This document shows positions 7,842 through 17,677 of a stretch of 64,000 nucleotides of DNA, piece by piece (the stretch's first letter is position 1; each line of letters begins with the position of its first letter). The DNA lies in the NCBI RefSeq assembly GCF_918741285.1, contig NZ_CAKKNC010000004.1:62001-126000 (forward strand). The letters are read 5' to 3'. A program made the position numbers and the translations under genes. The stretch comes from Sphingobium sp. CECT 9361 (lineage in GTDB: Bacteria > Pseudomonadota > Alphaproteobacteria > Sphingomonadales > Sphingomonadaceae). The notes under the pieces are model-generated. The model searched no databases. It worked only from the letters and a program-made list of their open reading frames with translations, and was not told the DNA's origin.

Positions 7842-9341
7842 TCAGGAGGAGAAGAGATCCTGCTGCGTTACGCCCGTCTCTCGCGGTTTGGCGCGGGCAG
7901 GTCGAGTAGCAGGGGCTGGCGGCAGTATATCCGTCGCGCGCGCTGGCTCAACCCCACCAACGGTTGCATCGATGGGGCCATCGGCAAAGGTCAATATGAC
8001 TTGGCCCGCTTGCGCGGCGTCAGTGCGGCTGCGGACCAGCCGCCCCTGCGCCATGACGCGCGCGAAGCCGCGTTGCAGCGGCAAGTCGGGGTTGAGCGAT
8101 GCGGCTAGTCGCCACATACGGTCCAGCGCGGTCGTCGCATCGGTCAGTCGGCGAGTCAGCAATTCAGGGCGCAGGCGCAATCCGTCCAGCCGGTGTCCCT
8201 CGCGGACTATCCGCTGGCGCAACAGCGCGGGGCGTAGCGCGCCTGCCTTCCCCGCCAACTCCGCACGGGCGTCGGTGACGCGATGGCGCAGGCCGCGACC
8301 CAGCCGCTCACCCAGATCGTCGGCACGCTGGCGCTGCATGGCGAGCAGCACATCGGGCGCGGGGAGCAGGCGCACTTGCGTGTCCAGCCGCTCGCGCGCC
8401 TGGGCGGCGTTGCGGCGGACAGCCCGTTGCGCGCGCAGGCCCTGTTCGGTGAGCAGCGCGATCAGGTCCGCGCGCACCGGCACGGCTATTTCGGCGGCAG
8501 CGGTCGGCGTAGGCGCGCGGACGTCGGCCGCGAAGTCGCACAGGGTGGTGTCGGTTTCATGGCCTACGGCGGAGATGATGGGGATCGAGCAGTTCGCCAC
8601 GGCGCGGACGACGATCTCCTCGTTGAACGACCATAAATCCTCGATAGATCCGCCGCCCCGCGCGACGATCACGAGATCGGGGCGCGGCACCGGGCCGTTG
8701 GCGGGCATTGCATCGAAGCCGCGCACGGCGTTGGCGATCTGGGCTGCTGCGCCCTCCCCCTGCACCAGCACTGGCCAGACGAGGACGTGGGTGGGGCAGC
8801 GATCCGCGAGACGATGAAGAATGTCGCGGATCACCGCACCCGTCGGCGATGTCACTACCCCGATCACTTTGGGCAGGAAGGGCAACGGTTGCTTGCGCTC
8901 TGCGGCGAACAGTCCTTCGGCTGCCAGCTTTTGCTTGAGCTTCTCCAGCAACTGCATCAGCGCGCCTTCGCCCGCCAGTTCCATACGCTCGATCACGATC
9001 TGATATTTCGAGCGGCCCGGATAGGTGGTGAGCTTGCCGGTGGCGATCACTTCGATGCCGTCGGCGGGGGAGAAGGCCAGCCGCCCTGCCCCGCCCTTCC
9101 ACATCACCCCGTCGATAACCGCCGATTCGTCCTTCAGCGCCAGATAGACATGGCCGGACGCCGCGCGTTTGAACCCCGAAATCTCGCCGCGCAGCTTCAC
9201 ATGGCCGAAGCGATCCTCGACCGTGCGCTTCAGCCGCGCGGACAATTCGCTGACCGAGAGCGGCGGTGCGTTGTCGCCCGGCGCATCCTCCGCTAACAGG
9301 CGGCCCGACGGATCATAGGCAGACTCATATTCCGGGGACAT
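7842..9341 (-). CDS. xseA: Exodeoxyribonuclease VII large subunit
   Basis: This protein of about 499 residues has an N-terminal OB-fold ([18 protein letters not shown], then [14 protein letters not shown]) and the central catalytic region with [16 protein letters not shown] and [17 protein letters not shown]. XseA and the small subunit XseB degrade single-stranded DNA to acid-soluble oligonucleotides. The start at 9341 is preceded on the minus strand by AAGGATG. A longer reading frame extends to 9458 but would run into purD. The CAT of this start overlaps the first possible ATG of purD, so the divergent genes have essentially no intergenic DNA. XseB is not in the window. Confidence 0.95.
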   Translation of the reverse strand: MSPEYESAYDPSGRLLAEDAPGDNAPPLSVSELSARLKRTVEDRFGHVKLRGEISGFKRAASGHVYLALKDESAVIDGVMWKGGAGRLAFSPADGIEVIATGKLTTYPGRSKYQIVIERMELAGEGALMQLLEKLKQKLAAEGLFAAERKQPLPFLPKVIGVVTSPTGAVIRDILHRLADRCPTHVLVWPVLVQGEGAAAQIANAVRGFDAMPANGPVPRPDLVIVARGGGSIEDLWSFNEEIVVRAVANCSIPIISAVGHETDTTLCDFAADVRAPTPTAAAEIAVPVRADLIALLTEQGLRAQRAVRRNAAQARERLDTQVRLLPAPDVLLAMQRQRADDLGERLGRGLRHRVTDARAELAGKAGALRPALLRQRIVREGHRLDGLRLRPELLTRRLTDATTALDRMWRLAASLNPDLPLQRGFARVMAQGRLVRSRTDAAQAGQVILTFADGPIDATVGGVEPARATDILPPAPATRPARAKPRETGVTQQDLFSS

Positions 9342-9348
9342 GATGGCG

Positions 9349-10626
9349 ATGAACATCCTTTTGCTTGGCGGTGGCGGGCGTGAACATGCGCTGGCGTGGA
9401 AGCTGGCGCAATCGCCGCGTTGCGATACGCTGTTCGCGGCACCGGGCAACCCCGGCATAGCGCAACATGCAAAGCTGGTCGACCTCGACCCGACCGATCA
9501 TCCCGCCGTTCTGGCGTTCTGTGCCGATAATGCCATCGGGCTGGTGGTGATCGGACCCGAAGCGCCCTTGGTCGATGGACTGGGCGACAGCCTGCGCGCC
9601 GCTAACGTCCCAGTCTTCGGTCCGTCGAAGCTGGCCGCGCAACTGGAAGGGTCGAAGGGCTTTACCAAGGATCTGTGCGCGCGGGCCAATATCCCGACGG
9701 CGGGTTATGCGCGCGTCACCAACAAAGCCGATGCCCATGCGGCGCTGGAACCGTTCGGTTTGCCGGTCGTCATCAAGGCGGACGGGCTTGCGGCGGGCAA
9801 GGGCGTCATCATTGCGATGACCTTTGCCGAAGCGGAAGCGGCCATCGAGGACATGTTCTCCGGCAGCTTTGGTGAAGCGGGCGCGGAAGTGGTGATCGAG
9901 GAGTTCATGACGGGCGAGGAAGCGAGCTTCTTTGCACTGACCGATGGCACCAGCATCCTGCCGTTCGGATCGGCGCAGGATCATAAGCGCGTCGGCGACA
10001 ATGACACCGGACCCAATACCGGCGGCATGGGCGCGTATAGCCCCGCCCGCGTTCTGACCCCTGCGCTGGAGGCGCAGGTGATCGATGAGATCATTAAGCC
10101 GACCGTCGCGACGATGGCGGCGGAGGGGATGCCCTATAGCGGCGTGCTGTATGCCGGGTTGATGCTGACGCCGACGGGGCCGAAGCTGATCGAATATAAT
10201 GCGCGTTTCGGCGACCCGGAGTGTCAGGTGCTGATGATGCGGTTGCAGGACGATCTGGTCACACTGCTGCTCGCGGTAGCGCAGGGGACATTGGCCGAAC
10301 TGGGGTCGGTGACGTTGTCTTCCGATCCGGCGCTGACTATCGTGATCGCGGCCAAGGGCTATCCCGGCACGCCCGAAAAGGGTGGCGCGATCGCGGGTAT
10401 CGATGCGGCTGAGGCGCAGGGCGTTAAGGTGTTTCATGCCGGCACTGCGATGGCGGGCGATACGCTCGTCGCCAATGGTGGGCGCGTGCTGAACGTCACC
10501 GCAAGTGGCGCGACCGTCCGCGCGGCACAGGCTGCCGCTTATGCCGCGCTCGATGCCATCGATTTCCCTACCGGTTTTTGTCGGCGGGATATCGGCTGGC
10601 GCGAAGTGGAACGCGAAGGACTGTAA
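9349..10626 (+). CDS. purD: Phosphoribosylamine-glycine ligase
   Basis: This ATP-grasp enzyme of de novo purine synthesis joins phosphoribosylamine and glycine to make GAR. The N-terminus [18 protein letters not shown] is diagnostic. It is followed by [14 protein letters not shown], the ATP-grasp segment [14 protein letters not shown], and the metal-binding [13 protein letters not shown] near residue 290. At 425 residues it has normal length. ATG 9349 (MNILLL) is the family start; ATG 9340 and 9343 are in frame upstream, the first overlapping the xseA start codon. The promoter must therefore lie inside xseA. Confidence 0.96.
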   Translation: MNILLLGGGGREHALAWKLAQSPRCDTLFAAPGNPGIAQHAKLVDLDPTDHPAVLAFCADNAIGLVVIGPEAPLVDGLGDSLRAANVPVFGPSKLAAQLEGSKGFTKDLCARANIPTAGYARVTNKADAHAALEPFGLPVVIKADGLAAGKGVIIAMTFAEAEAAIEDMFSGSFGEAGAEVVIEEFMTGEEASFFALTDGTSILPFGSAQDHKRVGDNDTGPNTGGMGAYSPARVLTPALEAQVIDEIIKPTVATMAAEGMPYSGVLYAGLMLTPTGPKLIEYNARFGDPECQVLMMRLQDDLVTLLLAVAQGTLAELGSVTLSSDPALTIVIAAKGYPGTPEKGGAIAGIDAAEAQGVKVFHAGTAMAGDTLVANGGRVLNVTASGATVRAAQAAAYAALDAIDFPTGFCRRDIGWREVEREGL

Positions 10627-10686
10627 TAGCCCGCTGGCATAAAGCGGTGGGTGCCCATATGCCAGTGCGAACAGGAGGCTGAAAGC

Positions 10687-11205
10687 ATGAACGATTTTCT
10701 GACGACCTATGGCCTGTGGCTGGTGATCGCGCTGCTGGTGCTGATCGCGGTCGTATATCTGCTGTCGCGCAAGTCGGGCAGCGATGCGCCTGCGGCATCG
10801 GCGCCGCCCATCGAACCGGTGCGCGAAGTGGCCCCGCCGCCGGTAGTCGTGACCGCCGTCCCGCCCGCCGTCGTCGATCCCATGCCGGTGACGCCCGTGC
10901 CCGAAGCGGTGATTGCGGACGCTGTCGTCCCCAGCGCAGCGACTGCGCCGGTTACGGCGGGCGAAGCGTCCGATAACCTTATCCAGTTGAAAGGCGTCGG
11001 TCCCAAGCTGGTCACGCTGCTCAACGAACTGGGCGTGACGCGCTTTGGTCAGATCGCGGCGTGGACCGACGCCGATCTCGCTGCGGTCGATGCGCGGCTT
11101 GGCAACTTCAAGGGTCGGCCCGTGCGCGATCATTGGGTCGATCAGGCGAAGTATCTGGCTGCGGGCGATGTGGCCGGGTTCGAAGCGAAGTACGGGAAGC
11201 TGTAG
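10687..11205 (+). CDS. Membrane-anchored helix-hairpin-helix protein
   Basis: The start at 10687 follows a strong AGGAGG. Residues 3-28 form one transmembrane helix (TYGLWLVIALLVLIAVVYLL). A ~70-residue Pro/Ala/Val-rich linker follows, then a C-terminal helix-hairpin-helix domain (NLIQLKGVGPKLVTLLNEL, then ARLGNFKGRPVRDHWVDQA) of the type annotated as predicted 5'-DNA nuclease, flap endonuclease-1-like helix-3-turn-helix. Catalytic residues are not evident, so DNA binding near the membrane is the safer inference. It lies 60 bp downstream of purD and may be co-transcribed with it. Confidence 0.75.
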   Translation: MNDFLTTYGLWLVIALLVLIAVVYLLSRKSGSDAPAASAPPIEPVREVAPPPVVVTAVPPAVVDPMPVTPVPEAVIADAVVPSAATAPVTAGEASDNLIQLKGVGPKLVTLLNELGVTRFGQIAAWTDADLAAVDARLGNFKGRPVRDHWVDQAKYLAAGDVAGFEAKYGKL

Positions 11206-11590
11206 GACGCTTACTATAAGCCCTCCAGCCAGGTCCATGTTGGACCGGAAAGCCTCAAAAGCCTCACTACGTCACCCCCCGTTGAGCCCTTCTGACTTTA
11301 TCGGCGGATGCTGAAAGGGAATGTGGGGGTGTGCATAGTAACCATGCCATACGGGCCAGCCGCCCCCCGTGGGTCGCGTGCAGCTTTGGGGCGCTGCCAA
11401 CCCGCTTCATCATACCCGCTGCTTAATAGCCTATGCATATATGCCGTCCTGTGCCGCCCGGCTGGTCGACCCGAAAGGGTCGAGGGGTTTCTGGCATGAA
11501 CGTGCTTACGTGGCGTTGGCGTGGAGTACGGGCGAGGGTGTAGCGAGGAAGACGCCGTGTAGGACAGGGAAATATCCTACCCTGCCGCAA
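11206..11590. other. Convergent non-coding region, no recognised gene
   Basis: These 385 bp lie between two genes that both end here, so the region is not a 5' leader for either. I recognise no tRNA, tmRNA, RNase P, SRP or 6S RNA. It contains a hairpin tcgaccc-gaaa-gggtcga (11466-11483, GAAA tetraloop). A second weak hairpin, gtagga...tcctac near 11561-11580, lies just after the transporter gene and could serve as its terminator. Confidence 0.5.
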
Positions 11591-12829
11591 TCACCGCAGG
11601 CTGAGCATCAATCCGGCCAGCGCGGCGCTCATCAGGTTGGCGAGGCTGCCGGCGACCAGCGCCTTTAGCCCCAGCTTCGCGATCATCGGGCGTTGATTGG
11701 GGGCGAGGTTGCCTGTCACCGCCATCTGGATGGCGATCGAGCTGAAATTCGCAAAGCCGCAAAGCGCGAAGGTGATGATCGCGACCGTCGCTGGGGCCAG
11801 CGTTTCCTGCACCGTGCCGAGCTGAATGTAAGCGACAAATTCGTTCAGCACGACCTTCGTCCCGAACAGGCCACCTGCCACCTGTGCCTCCGTCCACGGA
11901 ATGTTGAGGAGATACATGATCGGCGAGAAGAGATAGCCCAGTATCTGCTGAAAGCTGAGCGTCGGATAGCCGAACCATGCGCCGATCCCGCCGAGCAACC
12001 CATTGGCGAGCGCCACCAGTGCCACGAACGCCAGCACCATCGCGCCGACTGCGACGGCCAGCTTCACGCCGGTCTGCGCGCCCTGCGCCGCCGCCTGAAT
12101 GATGTTGGCGGGGCGTTCCTCGTCGTGGCTGCCTTCGGGCAGGATCACCGGATCGACCTGCGGGTCTTCGGGATTGTCGGGCATCATGATCTTGGCCATC
12201 AGGATGCCGCCGGGTGCGGCCATGAAGCTCGCCGCGAGGAGATAGTCGATCTTGATCCCCATCGAGGCGTAGGCCGCAAGGATCGTCCCCGCGACGCCCG
12301 CCATGCCCGATGTCATCACCGTGAAAAGCTGGGCCGGGGTAAGACCAGCGAGATAGGGGCGGATCACCAGCGGGCTTTCGCTTTGCCCGACGAAGATATT
12401 GGCCGCCGCGCAGAGCGATTCGACCTTCGACACGCCGATCACCTTCTGAATCGCGCCGCCGACCCAGCGGACGATGAGCTGCATCAGGCCGATATAATAG
12501 AGGATCGACACGAGGCTGGCGAAGAAGATGATGACCGGGAGCGCGGCGATGGCGAAGCTGGCCCCGCCGATGTCCGGTCTGGCCAACGGGCCGAAGATGA
12601 AGTCCGTCCCTGCCTGCGCATAGCCCAATAGATTGGCGACGCCTTTGGACATGGCCGCGATCACCGCCTTGCCCGCAGGGACATAGAGGACGAGCAGCGC
12701 GATGCCGGTCTGCAACGCAAAAGCGGCACCCACGACACGCAGCCGGATGGCCCGCCGGTTGGAAGAAAAAGCGATGGCAATGCCGAGGATCAGGGCGATA
12801 CCGGCCAGGCCGATCAGAAATCTGGTCAT
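11591..12829 (-). CDS. NupC-family concentrative nucleoside transporter
   Basis: This inner-membrane protein of 412 residues has about 10 hydrophobic segments and the family signatures FGYPTLSFQQILGYLFSPIM, GLFGTKVVLNEFVAYIQL, and FALCGFANFSSIAIQM near the C-terminus; NIFVGQSESPLVIRPYL lies in the middle. Members import nucleosides with protons or sodium. ATG 12829 matches the family N-terminus (MTRFLIGLAGIALILGIAIA); the frame is open further upstream but that part overlaps a palindromic repeat. Substrate specificity cannot be told from sequence. Confidence 0.93.
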   Translation of the reverse strand: MTRFLIGLAGIALILGIAIAFSSNRRAIRLRVVGAAFALQTGIALLVLYVPAGKAVIAAMSKGVANLLGYAQAGTDFIFGPLARPDIGGASFAIAALPVIIFFASLVSILYYIGLMQLIVRWVGGAIQKVIGVSKVESLCAAANIFVGQSESPLVIRPYLAGLTPAQLFTVMTSGMAGVAGTILAAYASMGIKIDYLLAASFMAAPGGILMAKIMMPDNPEDPQVDPVILPEGSHDEERPANIIQAAAQGAQTGVKLAVAVGAMVLAFVALVALANGLLGGIGAWFGYPTLSFQQILGYLFSPIMYLLNIPWTEAQVAGGLFGTKVVLNEFVAYIQLGTVQETLAPATVAIITFALCGFANFSSIAIQMAVTGNLAPNQRPMIAKLGLKALVAGSLANLMSAALAGLMLSLR

Positions 12830-12913
12830 GGATGCTTTCAAACAAGCGCGGGAGAACCGGTGTTTTATACACGCGGTTTGGCGGGGGGCTAGGGGCTTAT
12901 GCTGCGGTAGCTG

Positions 12914-12996
12914 TTGTTCCCCGGCGAAAGCCGGGGTCCAGGGAGGCATAGCACTGCGCGCGCGACTCCTGGACCCCGGCCTGCGCCGGGGAACAA
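12914..12996. repeat. Palindromic REP-type element (GACCCCGGC class)
   Basis: A large inverted repeat: the left arm begins ttgttccccggcgaaagccg and continues gggtccagg, and the right arm mirrors it, ending in gccggggaacaa. Each arm is itself a small hairpin. It lies between the divergent transporter and YhhQ genes. A close copy occurs at 61271-61345. Confidence 0.85.
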
Positions 12997-13046
12997 TGGA
13001 TGAAGCCCGTCTTCCCCTTTTTGCAAAAGGCGATATGAGAAGGACG

Positions 13047-13694
13047 ATGACCAGTGCATCCACCGCTCCCGCTTCCATCCCGCGTTCCTTGTTCGTCTTC
13101 TCCGTATTGTACGGGGGCATGACCTGCACGGCGGGGATATTGGGGGTGAAGCAAGTCGCACTGGGGCCGCTGGCGGTGGAGGCGGGGATTTTCGCGTTCC
13201 TGCAACTCGTCATTCTGTCCAGCGCAGTGGCCGAGTTGCATGGGCAGAAAGTCGCGACATGGCTGGTGCGGCTGGGGTTCATTCCGCTGATCATGTCGGC
13301 TCTGCTGATCCAGCTTGTCATCGCACTGCCCCATGATGCGGGCATGTATCCGCCTGCCGTCGACGCCTTCCCCATCGTTGTGGGGCAAGGCGCGCGGATG
13401 ATGCTGGCGGGGCTGATATCCTATGGCATTTCGCAGACGCTCAACGTCCTCATCTTCGCCAAGCTGTCGCGGGGCAAGGGCAAGCTCGTCTGGCTGCGCG
13501 GCATGACCGCGAGCATAATATCGCAGGTGATCGACACGCTGCTGTTCATTACCATTTCCTTTTATGGAGAGCGGCCGATCATGGAATTGATGGCAGGGCA
13601 GATGGTGGCGAAGATAGTCCTGTCCATCGTGCTGGTGCCGCCACTGATTTCGCTGGTGGTGTGGATTGGGCGGAAGCTGGACGCGCCTGCCTGA
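13047..13694 (+). CDS. Queuosine precursor transporter (VUT/YhhQ family)
   Basis: This 215-residue integral membrane protein has about six helices, with YGGMTCTAGILGVKQVALGP at the N-terminus, LVILSSAVAELHG, and IISQVIDTLLFITISFYGE, a pattern characteristic of YhhQ/VUT proteins that import 7-cyano- or 7-aminomethyl-7-deazaguanine for tRNA queuosine. ATG 13047 was chosen because GAGAAGGA lies 2-9 bases upstream; the frame is open well upstream but crosses the repeat element. Confidence 0.88.
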   Translation: MTSASTAPASIPRSLFVFSVLYGGMTCTAGILGVKQVALGPLAVEAGIFAFLQLVILSSAVAELHGQKVATWLVRLGFIPLIMSALLIQLVIALPHDAGMYPPAVDAFPIVVGQGARMMLAGLISYGISQTLNVLIFAKLSRGKGKLVWLRGMTASIISQVIDTLLFITISFYGERPIMELMAGQMVAKIVLSIVLVPPLISLVVWIGRKLDAPA

Positions 13695-13710
13695 GAGTCT
13701 TTTCCTTCAT

Positions 13711-13749
13711 CGTCATTCCCGCCCTTCTTGCCGAAGGGCGGGGATGACG
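13711..13749. repeat. Short palindrome (CGTCAT-CCCGCCCTT class)
   Basis: An inverted repeat of cgtcattcccgccctt and aagggcggggatgacg around a 6-7 base loop lies 17 bp after the YhhQ gene. It may act as a terminator-like structure. The same outer motif (gtcat-ccc...ggg-atgac) recurs at 54505 and 60144. Confidence 0.75.
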
Positions 13750-13810
13750 TGGATTTGGGGACCATCCTCAATCCTTGCCCCCTGCCCCCCTTTCCCCTAT
13801 GCGCGCGGGC

Positions 13811-14713
13811 ATGAGCAGCAAGCACGATCCCGCACCCGAACTCCTGGCCAAAGCCGAGACGCTGACCGAAGCGCTGCCCTATATGCAGCGTTATGCGGGC
13901 AAGACGTTCGTGGTGAAATATGGCGGCCATGCGATGGGCGACCCGGAACTGGCGCGCGACTTTGCCGAGGACGTGGTGCTGATGAAGGCGGTCGGCATCA
14001 ACCCGGTGGTCGTGCATGGCGGCGGGCCGCAGATCGGCGCGATGCTGAAGAAGCTGGGCGTCGAAAGCAGCTTCGTCGACGGGCTGCGCGTGACGGACGC
14101 GGAAACCGCCAAGGTTGCCGAAATGGTGCTGTCCGGCGCGATCAACAAGGAACTGGTCAACTGGATCGGGCAAGCGGGCGGCCGCGCAGTGGGTATTTCG
14201 GGCAAGGATGGCGGCTTTGTGAAGGCCACCAAGGCCCAGCGGACGCGCAAAGACCCCGACAGCCTGATCGAGCAGGCGGTCGACCTCGGCTTCGTGGGTG
14301 AACCCAGCCATATCGACACGACGATCCTCGACACGATCAGCAATGCAGGGATGATCCCCGTCATCGCCCCCATCGGCATCGGTGAGGATGGCGCGACATA
14401 TAACATCAACGCGGACACGATGGCGGGCGCAGTAGCGGCAGCGCTGGGCGCGGCGCGCCTGTTCCTGCTGACCGATGTGCCGGGTGTGCTGGACAAGGCA
14501 GGCGATTTGATGACGGACCTGACGCCCGAGCAGATCAAGGTTTTGCAAGGCGACGGGACGATTTCCGGGGGGATGATCCCGAAGCTGGAAACCTGCGTCC
14601 TGTCGGTCGAGGCGGGCGTGGACGCTGCCGTCATCCTCGACGGGCGCGTGCCCCATGCGATGCTGCTCGAAATCTTTACCAAGCGCGGCGCCGGGACATT
14701 GGTGCGCGCATAA
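13811..14713 (+). CDS. argB: Acetylglutamate kinase
   Basis: The second step of arginine synthesis: phosphorylation of N-acetylglutamate by ATP. This 300-residue amino-acid kinase has the N-terminal [12 protein letters not shown], the glycine-rich [21 protein letters not shown], and [19 protein letters not shown]-terminal VPGVL and [10 protein letters not shown] are also family signatures. The N-terminal helix before residue 30 ([20 protein letters not shown]) is typical of the arginine-inhibited hexameric class, which suggests feedback control. ATG 13799 is an alternative start. The gene lies 61 bp after a palindrome. Confidence 0.96.
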   Translation: MSSKHDPAPELLAKAETLTEALPYMQRYAGKTFVVKYGGHAMGDPELARDFAEDVVLMKAVGINPVVVHGGGPQIGAMLKKLGVESSFVDGLRVTDAETAKVAEMVLSGAINKELVNWIGQAGGRAVGISGKDGGFVKATKAQRTRKDPDSLIEQAVDLGFVGEPSHIDTTILDTISNAGMIPVIAPIGIGEDGATYNINADTMAGAVAAALGAARLFLLTDVPGVLDKAGDLMTDLTPEQIKVLQGDGTISGGMIPKLETCVLSVEAGVDAAVILDGRVPHAMLLEIFTKRGAGTLVRA

Positions 14714-14822
14714 CAGGCGTTGGTGGAATAATCGGGGGCCACGCTTGCCCCCACGACCCGCAGTCGCGTAAAGCCACAGACAACCCGCCGATTGGCGCAC
14801 GCAAGTTCATATCGGAGACCGC

Positions 14823-15122
14823 ATGGCCCTCGTCATCTATCAGATCCTGAACATCCTGCTGAACGTGGTGTGGTGGATCATCGTGATTCAGGCGATCCTG
14901 TCGTGGCTGATCGCGTTCAACGTGATCAACACCTACAACGACTTCGTGCGTAACGCGCTCTATGCGCTCGACCGGATGACGCAGCCGATCTATCGCCCGA
15001 TCCGCAAGATACTGCCCGATCTGGGTGCGCTCGACCTGTCGCCGATGGTTGTGTTGCTGGCCGTCTATATTCTGCAGCGGGTTATTTTGCCGGCGATCTT
15101 CACCCCGCTTATCGTGGGATGA
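14823..15122 (+). CDS. YggT family membrane protein
   Basis: A 99-residue protein with two hydrophobic hairpins: IYQILNILLNVVWWIIVIQA with ILSWLIAF, then LSPMVVLLAVYILQRVILP. Between them lies the family motif LDRMTQPIYRPIRKILPDLG. YggT proteins are inner-membrane proteins of unclear role, often next to DUF167 genes as here, where the stop overlaps the next ATG by 4 bp. A GC-rich hairpin lies in the 109 bp gap upstream. Confidence 0.93.
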   Translation: MALVIYQILNILLNVVWWIIVIQAILSWLIAFNVINTYNDFVRNALYALDRMTQPIYRPIRKILPDLGALDLSPMVVLLAVYILQRVILPAIFTPLIVG

Positions 15123-15430
15123 TCCCCTGGCGGCAGGATGGTGACGGCATTGTTCTGGCCGTTCGCCTGACGCCGCGCAGTGCCTCTGAGGGCTTCAAAG
15201 GCCTTCGCACCGACGAACATGGCGCAGTCTGGTTGCAGGCAATGGTGCGCGCGGTGCCCGAAAAGGGAAAGGCCAATGCCGCGCTGATTGGCTTGCTGGC
15301 GAAGACACTCAAAATCCCCGCCGGGGCGATTTCACTGGAAGCGGGTGACACCAACCGTCTAAAGCGGCTGCGGATAACCGGCGGCGCGGACTGTATCGCG
15401 CGCCTCTCTCAACTGATGGACGAGATATGA
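15119..15430 (+). CDS. DUF167 (YggU) family protein
   Basis: This 103-residue protein shows the YggU/DUF167 pattern: [36 protein letters not shown] and [16 protein letters not shown]. The family has a small alpha/beta fold and no agreed function. It is translationally coupled on both sides: its ATG overlaps the yggT stop and its stop overlaps the folD ATG (4 bp each). Confidence 0.92.
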   Translation: MIPWRQDGDGIVLAVRLTPRSASEGFKGLRTDEHGAVWLQAMVRAVPEKGKANAALIGLLAKTLKIPAGAISLEAGDTNRLKRLRITGGADCIARLSQLMDEI

Positions 15431-16320
15431 CGATCGGCAGGACTATCGACGGCAAGGCTTTTGCAGCGCAATTGCGCGCGCGGGTTGCGCTGGGGGTCGA
15501 GGCTTTCGTGGCGTCGCAGGGGCGCAAGCCGGGGCTGGCCGTCGTGCTGGTCGGCGAAGATCCCGCAAGCAGCGTCTATGTTCGCAACAAGGGCAAGATG
15601 ACCGTCGAAGCGGGCATGGAGAGCTTCGAGTTCAAGCGGCCCGCCACGATCGGTGCGGACGAGTTGCTGGAGCTGGTCGAGGAACTGAACGGCGACGACC
15701 GGATCGACGGCATTCTGGTACAACTGCCCTTGCCCAAGCATATCGACGAAGCGGCGGTTATCGCGGCGATCAATCCGGACAAGGATGTCGACGGGTTTCA
15801 TGTCATCAACAGCGGCAAGCTGGCGGTGGGCGAACCGGGCATGGTCCCCTGCACGCCGCTGGGTTGCCTGATGCTATTGAAGGACGAGTTGGGCGATCTT
15901 TCCGGGCTGGAAGCGGTGGTCATCGGGCGGTCGAACATCGTGGGTAAGCCGATGGCGCAGTTGCTGCTCAACGAAAGCTGCACGGTCACCATCGCACACA
16001 GCAAGACGCGCGATCTCGCCTCCGTGGTGCATCGCGCCGATATCGTAGTCGCCGCCGTGGGGCGCGCGGAAATGGTGAAGGGCGAATGGATCAAGCCCGG
16101 CGCGACCGTGATCGACGTTGGCATCAATCGCGTTCCGGCGGACGAAGAGGGCAAGAGCAAGATCGTCGGCGATGTGGCGACGGCTGAGGCCATCCTGCAC
16201 GCGCGCGCGATTACGCCGGTGCCCGGTGGCGTGGGGCCGATGACTATTGCGGTGCTGTTGCGCAATACGCTGGTCGCGGCCCATGCGCGGCTGGGCCTGG
16301 CTGCGCCTGAAGGCTTGTGA
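15427..16320 (+). CDS. folD: Bifunctional methylene-THF dehydrogenase / methenyl-THF cyclohydrolase
   Basis: This 297-residue enzyme of one-carbon metabolism interconverts 5,10-methylene-THF and 10-formyl-THF using NADP. Signatures are [20 protein letters not shown] (with the catalytic Lys region), [22 protein letters not shown], and the Rossmann motif [17 protein letters not shown], ending in [20 protein letters not shown]. The start and stop overlap the neighbours by 4 bp, so it is part of the yggT-DUF167-folD-secreted protein-marC operon. Confidence 0.97.
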   Translation: MTIGRTIDGKAFAAQLRARVALGVEAFVASQGRKPGLAVVLVGEDPASSVYVRNKGKMTVEAGMESFEFKRPATIGADELLELVEELNGDDRIDGILVQLPLPKHIDEAAVIAAINPDKDVDGFHVINSGKLAVGEPGMVPCTPLGCLMLLKDELGDLSGLEAVVIGRSNIVGKPMAQLLLNESCTVTIAHSKTRDLASVVHRADIVVAAVGRAEMVKGEWIKPGATVIDVGINRVPADEEGKSKIVGDVATAEAILHARAITPVPGGVGPMTIAVLLRNTLVAAHARLGLAAPEGL

Positions 16321-16982
16321 AGCGTATCGCTCTGGCGCTGGTGCTGATGGCGGGTGGGGCGCAGGCTGCGCGGCCACCGATGCGCCTGTCCGCCAACCCC
16401 AGCGCTGTGGTCGCCGCAGAGATCGCGTTCAATCGGCTGGCACAGACCAAGGGGCAATGGACCGCCTTTCGCGAGACCGCCGCCAAGGATGCCGTGATGT
16501 TCGTGCCGGACATGGTGAGCGCGCAAGCCTGGCTGAAAGGCCGCAAGGATCCGCCCGCTTCGGTCAAGTGGCAGCCGGAAAAGGTGCTGATGTCGTGCGA
16601 CGGCAGCATCGGCGTCACCACCGGACGCTGGCAGCAGCCCGATGGCACCCAAGGCTATTTCACGACGATCTGGCGGCGCGACGACAAGGGCCGCTGGAAA
16701 TGGGTGCTCGATCATGGCGACGCCGTGGCCGCGCCGCCCCCTGCCCCCGATTTCATAGCGACGCGGCTTGCGATCTGCCCGCGCGGGATGCGTCCCCCGC
16801 CACCGCCCGCTGCCGACGTAAAACCGGTCCCGACACCGGGCATCGGTGCCTCCGAAGACGGCAGCCTGAAATGGACAACCGAAGTGCGCGCCGACAAATC
16901 GCGCCGCATCACCATTTCCCTTATGAACAATGCTGCCTATGAAGAGGCCTTGATCAACGACGTGGCGGCCCCGGCATCATGA
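16317..16982 (+). CDS. Secreted protein of unknown function, SnoaL-like core
   Basis: The GTG start overlaps the folD stop (GTGA). A short signal peptide ([17 protein letters not shown]) precedes a ~120-residue domain with [19 protein letters not shown] and [21 protein letters not shown], a pattern resembling SnoaL/DUF4440-type folds in which a helix-rich start is followed by a curved sheet. A proline-rich segment (about residues 130-170) separates a C-terminal piece. Its stop overlaps the marC ATG by 4 bp. It is probably periplasmic, and the function is unknown. The SnoaL-like assignment rests on pattern only. Confidence 0.7.
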   Translation: MKRIALALVLMAGGAQAARPPMRLSANPSAVVAAEIAFNRLAQTKGQWTAFRETAAKDAVMFVPDMVSAQAWLKGRKDPPASVKWQPEKVLMSCDGSIGVTTGRWQQPDGTQGYFTTIWRRDDKGRWKWVLDHGDAVAAPPPAPDFIATRLAICPRGMRPPPPPAADVKPVPTPGIGASEDGSLKWTTEVRADKSRRITISLMNNAAYEEALINDVAAPAS

Positions 16983-17596
16983 TGGAATTGTTCATATCCG
17001 CTTTCATCACGCTGTTCGTGGTGATCGATCCGCCCGGTTGCGCACCGATCTACGCCAGCGTGACCAGCGGCGCGAGCGACCTGCAGCGGCGGTCGATGGC
17101 GATCCGCGCCGTTGTGATCGCGACCGGCATCCTGCTGGTCTTTGCGATCTGGGGCAAGCAACTGCTGGGCGTGCTGGGGATCGACCTCAACAGCTTCCGT
17201 ATAGCGGGCGGCATCATGCTGTTCCTGATAGCAATGGACATGGTTTTCGAAAAGCGCACCCAACGCCGTGAGGACCGCGCGCAGAAGATCGCCGATACGC
17301 CGGAGATCGAGGACGTGTCGGTCTTCCCGATGGCCATGCCGATGATCGCCGGGCCGGGATCGATCGCCACCGTCATGCTGCTGATGGCGCGGGCGAACGG
17401 GCTGAGCGAGCGGATGGTCGTGCTCGGTGCGTTGGCCACGGTGCTGCTTATGATGCTGGTCGCGCTGGTGGCTGCAGGGCCGCTGATGAACTTGCTCGGC
17501 AAGAAGATCGAAGCGGTTATCACGCGCCTGCTGGGCGTGTTGCTGGCGGCGCTGGCGGCGCAATTCGTGATCGACGGATTGAAGGCGAGTTTCTGA
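16979..17596 (+). CDS. MarC family membrane protein
   Basis: This 205-residue protein has six predicted transmembrane helices, and the family motifs FVVIDPPGCAPIYASVT at the N-terminus, GGIMLFLIAMDMVF, and VFPMAMPMIAGPGSIATVML in the middle. The MarC/NAAT family function is unsettled. It is the last gene of the overlapping folD operon. The cytoplasmic loop KRTQRREDRAQ is highly charged. Confidence 0.94.
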   Translation: MMELFISAFITLFVVIDPPGCAPIYASVTSGASDLQRRSMAIRAVVIATGILLVFAIWGKQLLGVLGIDLNSFRIAGGIMLFLIAMDMVFEKRTQRREDRAQKIADTPEIEDVSVFPMAMPMIAGPGSIATVMLLMARANGLSERMVVLGALATVLLMMLVALVAAGPLMNLLGKKIEAVITRLLGVLLAALAAQFVIDGLKASF

Positions 17597-17677
17597 CCGC
17601 GCCCTGAATTTTTCGGTGCCGGTTGGAACAGCTATCCCGCCGACCTGTTACCTCTGCATCCAAAGACAGGAGCAGAT

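Noticed and set aside
9325..11238. Minus-strand frame of 637 codons across purD
   Set aside because: Antisense to purD and the HhH gene; His/Arg/Gln-rich with no motifs.
11300..11450. Cobalamin riboswitch
   Set aside because: A weak AAAGGGAA-like stretch exists near 11310, but the conserved AGCCAGGAGACCTGCC box and the other stems are missing, and both genes point away from this gap.
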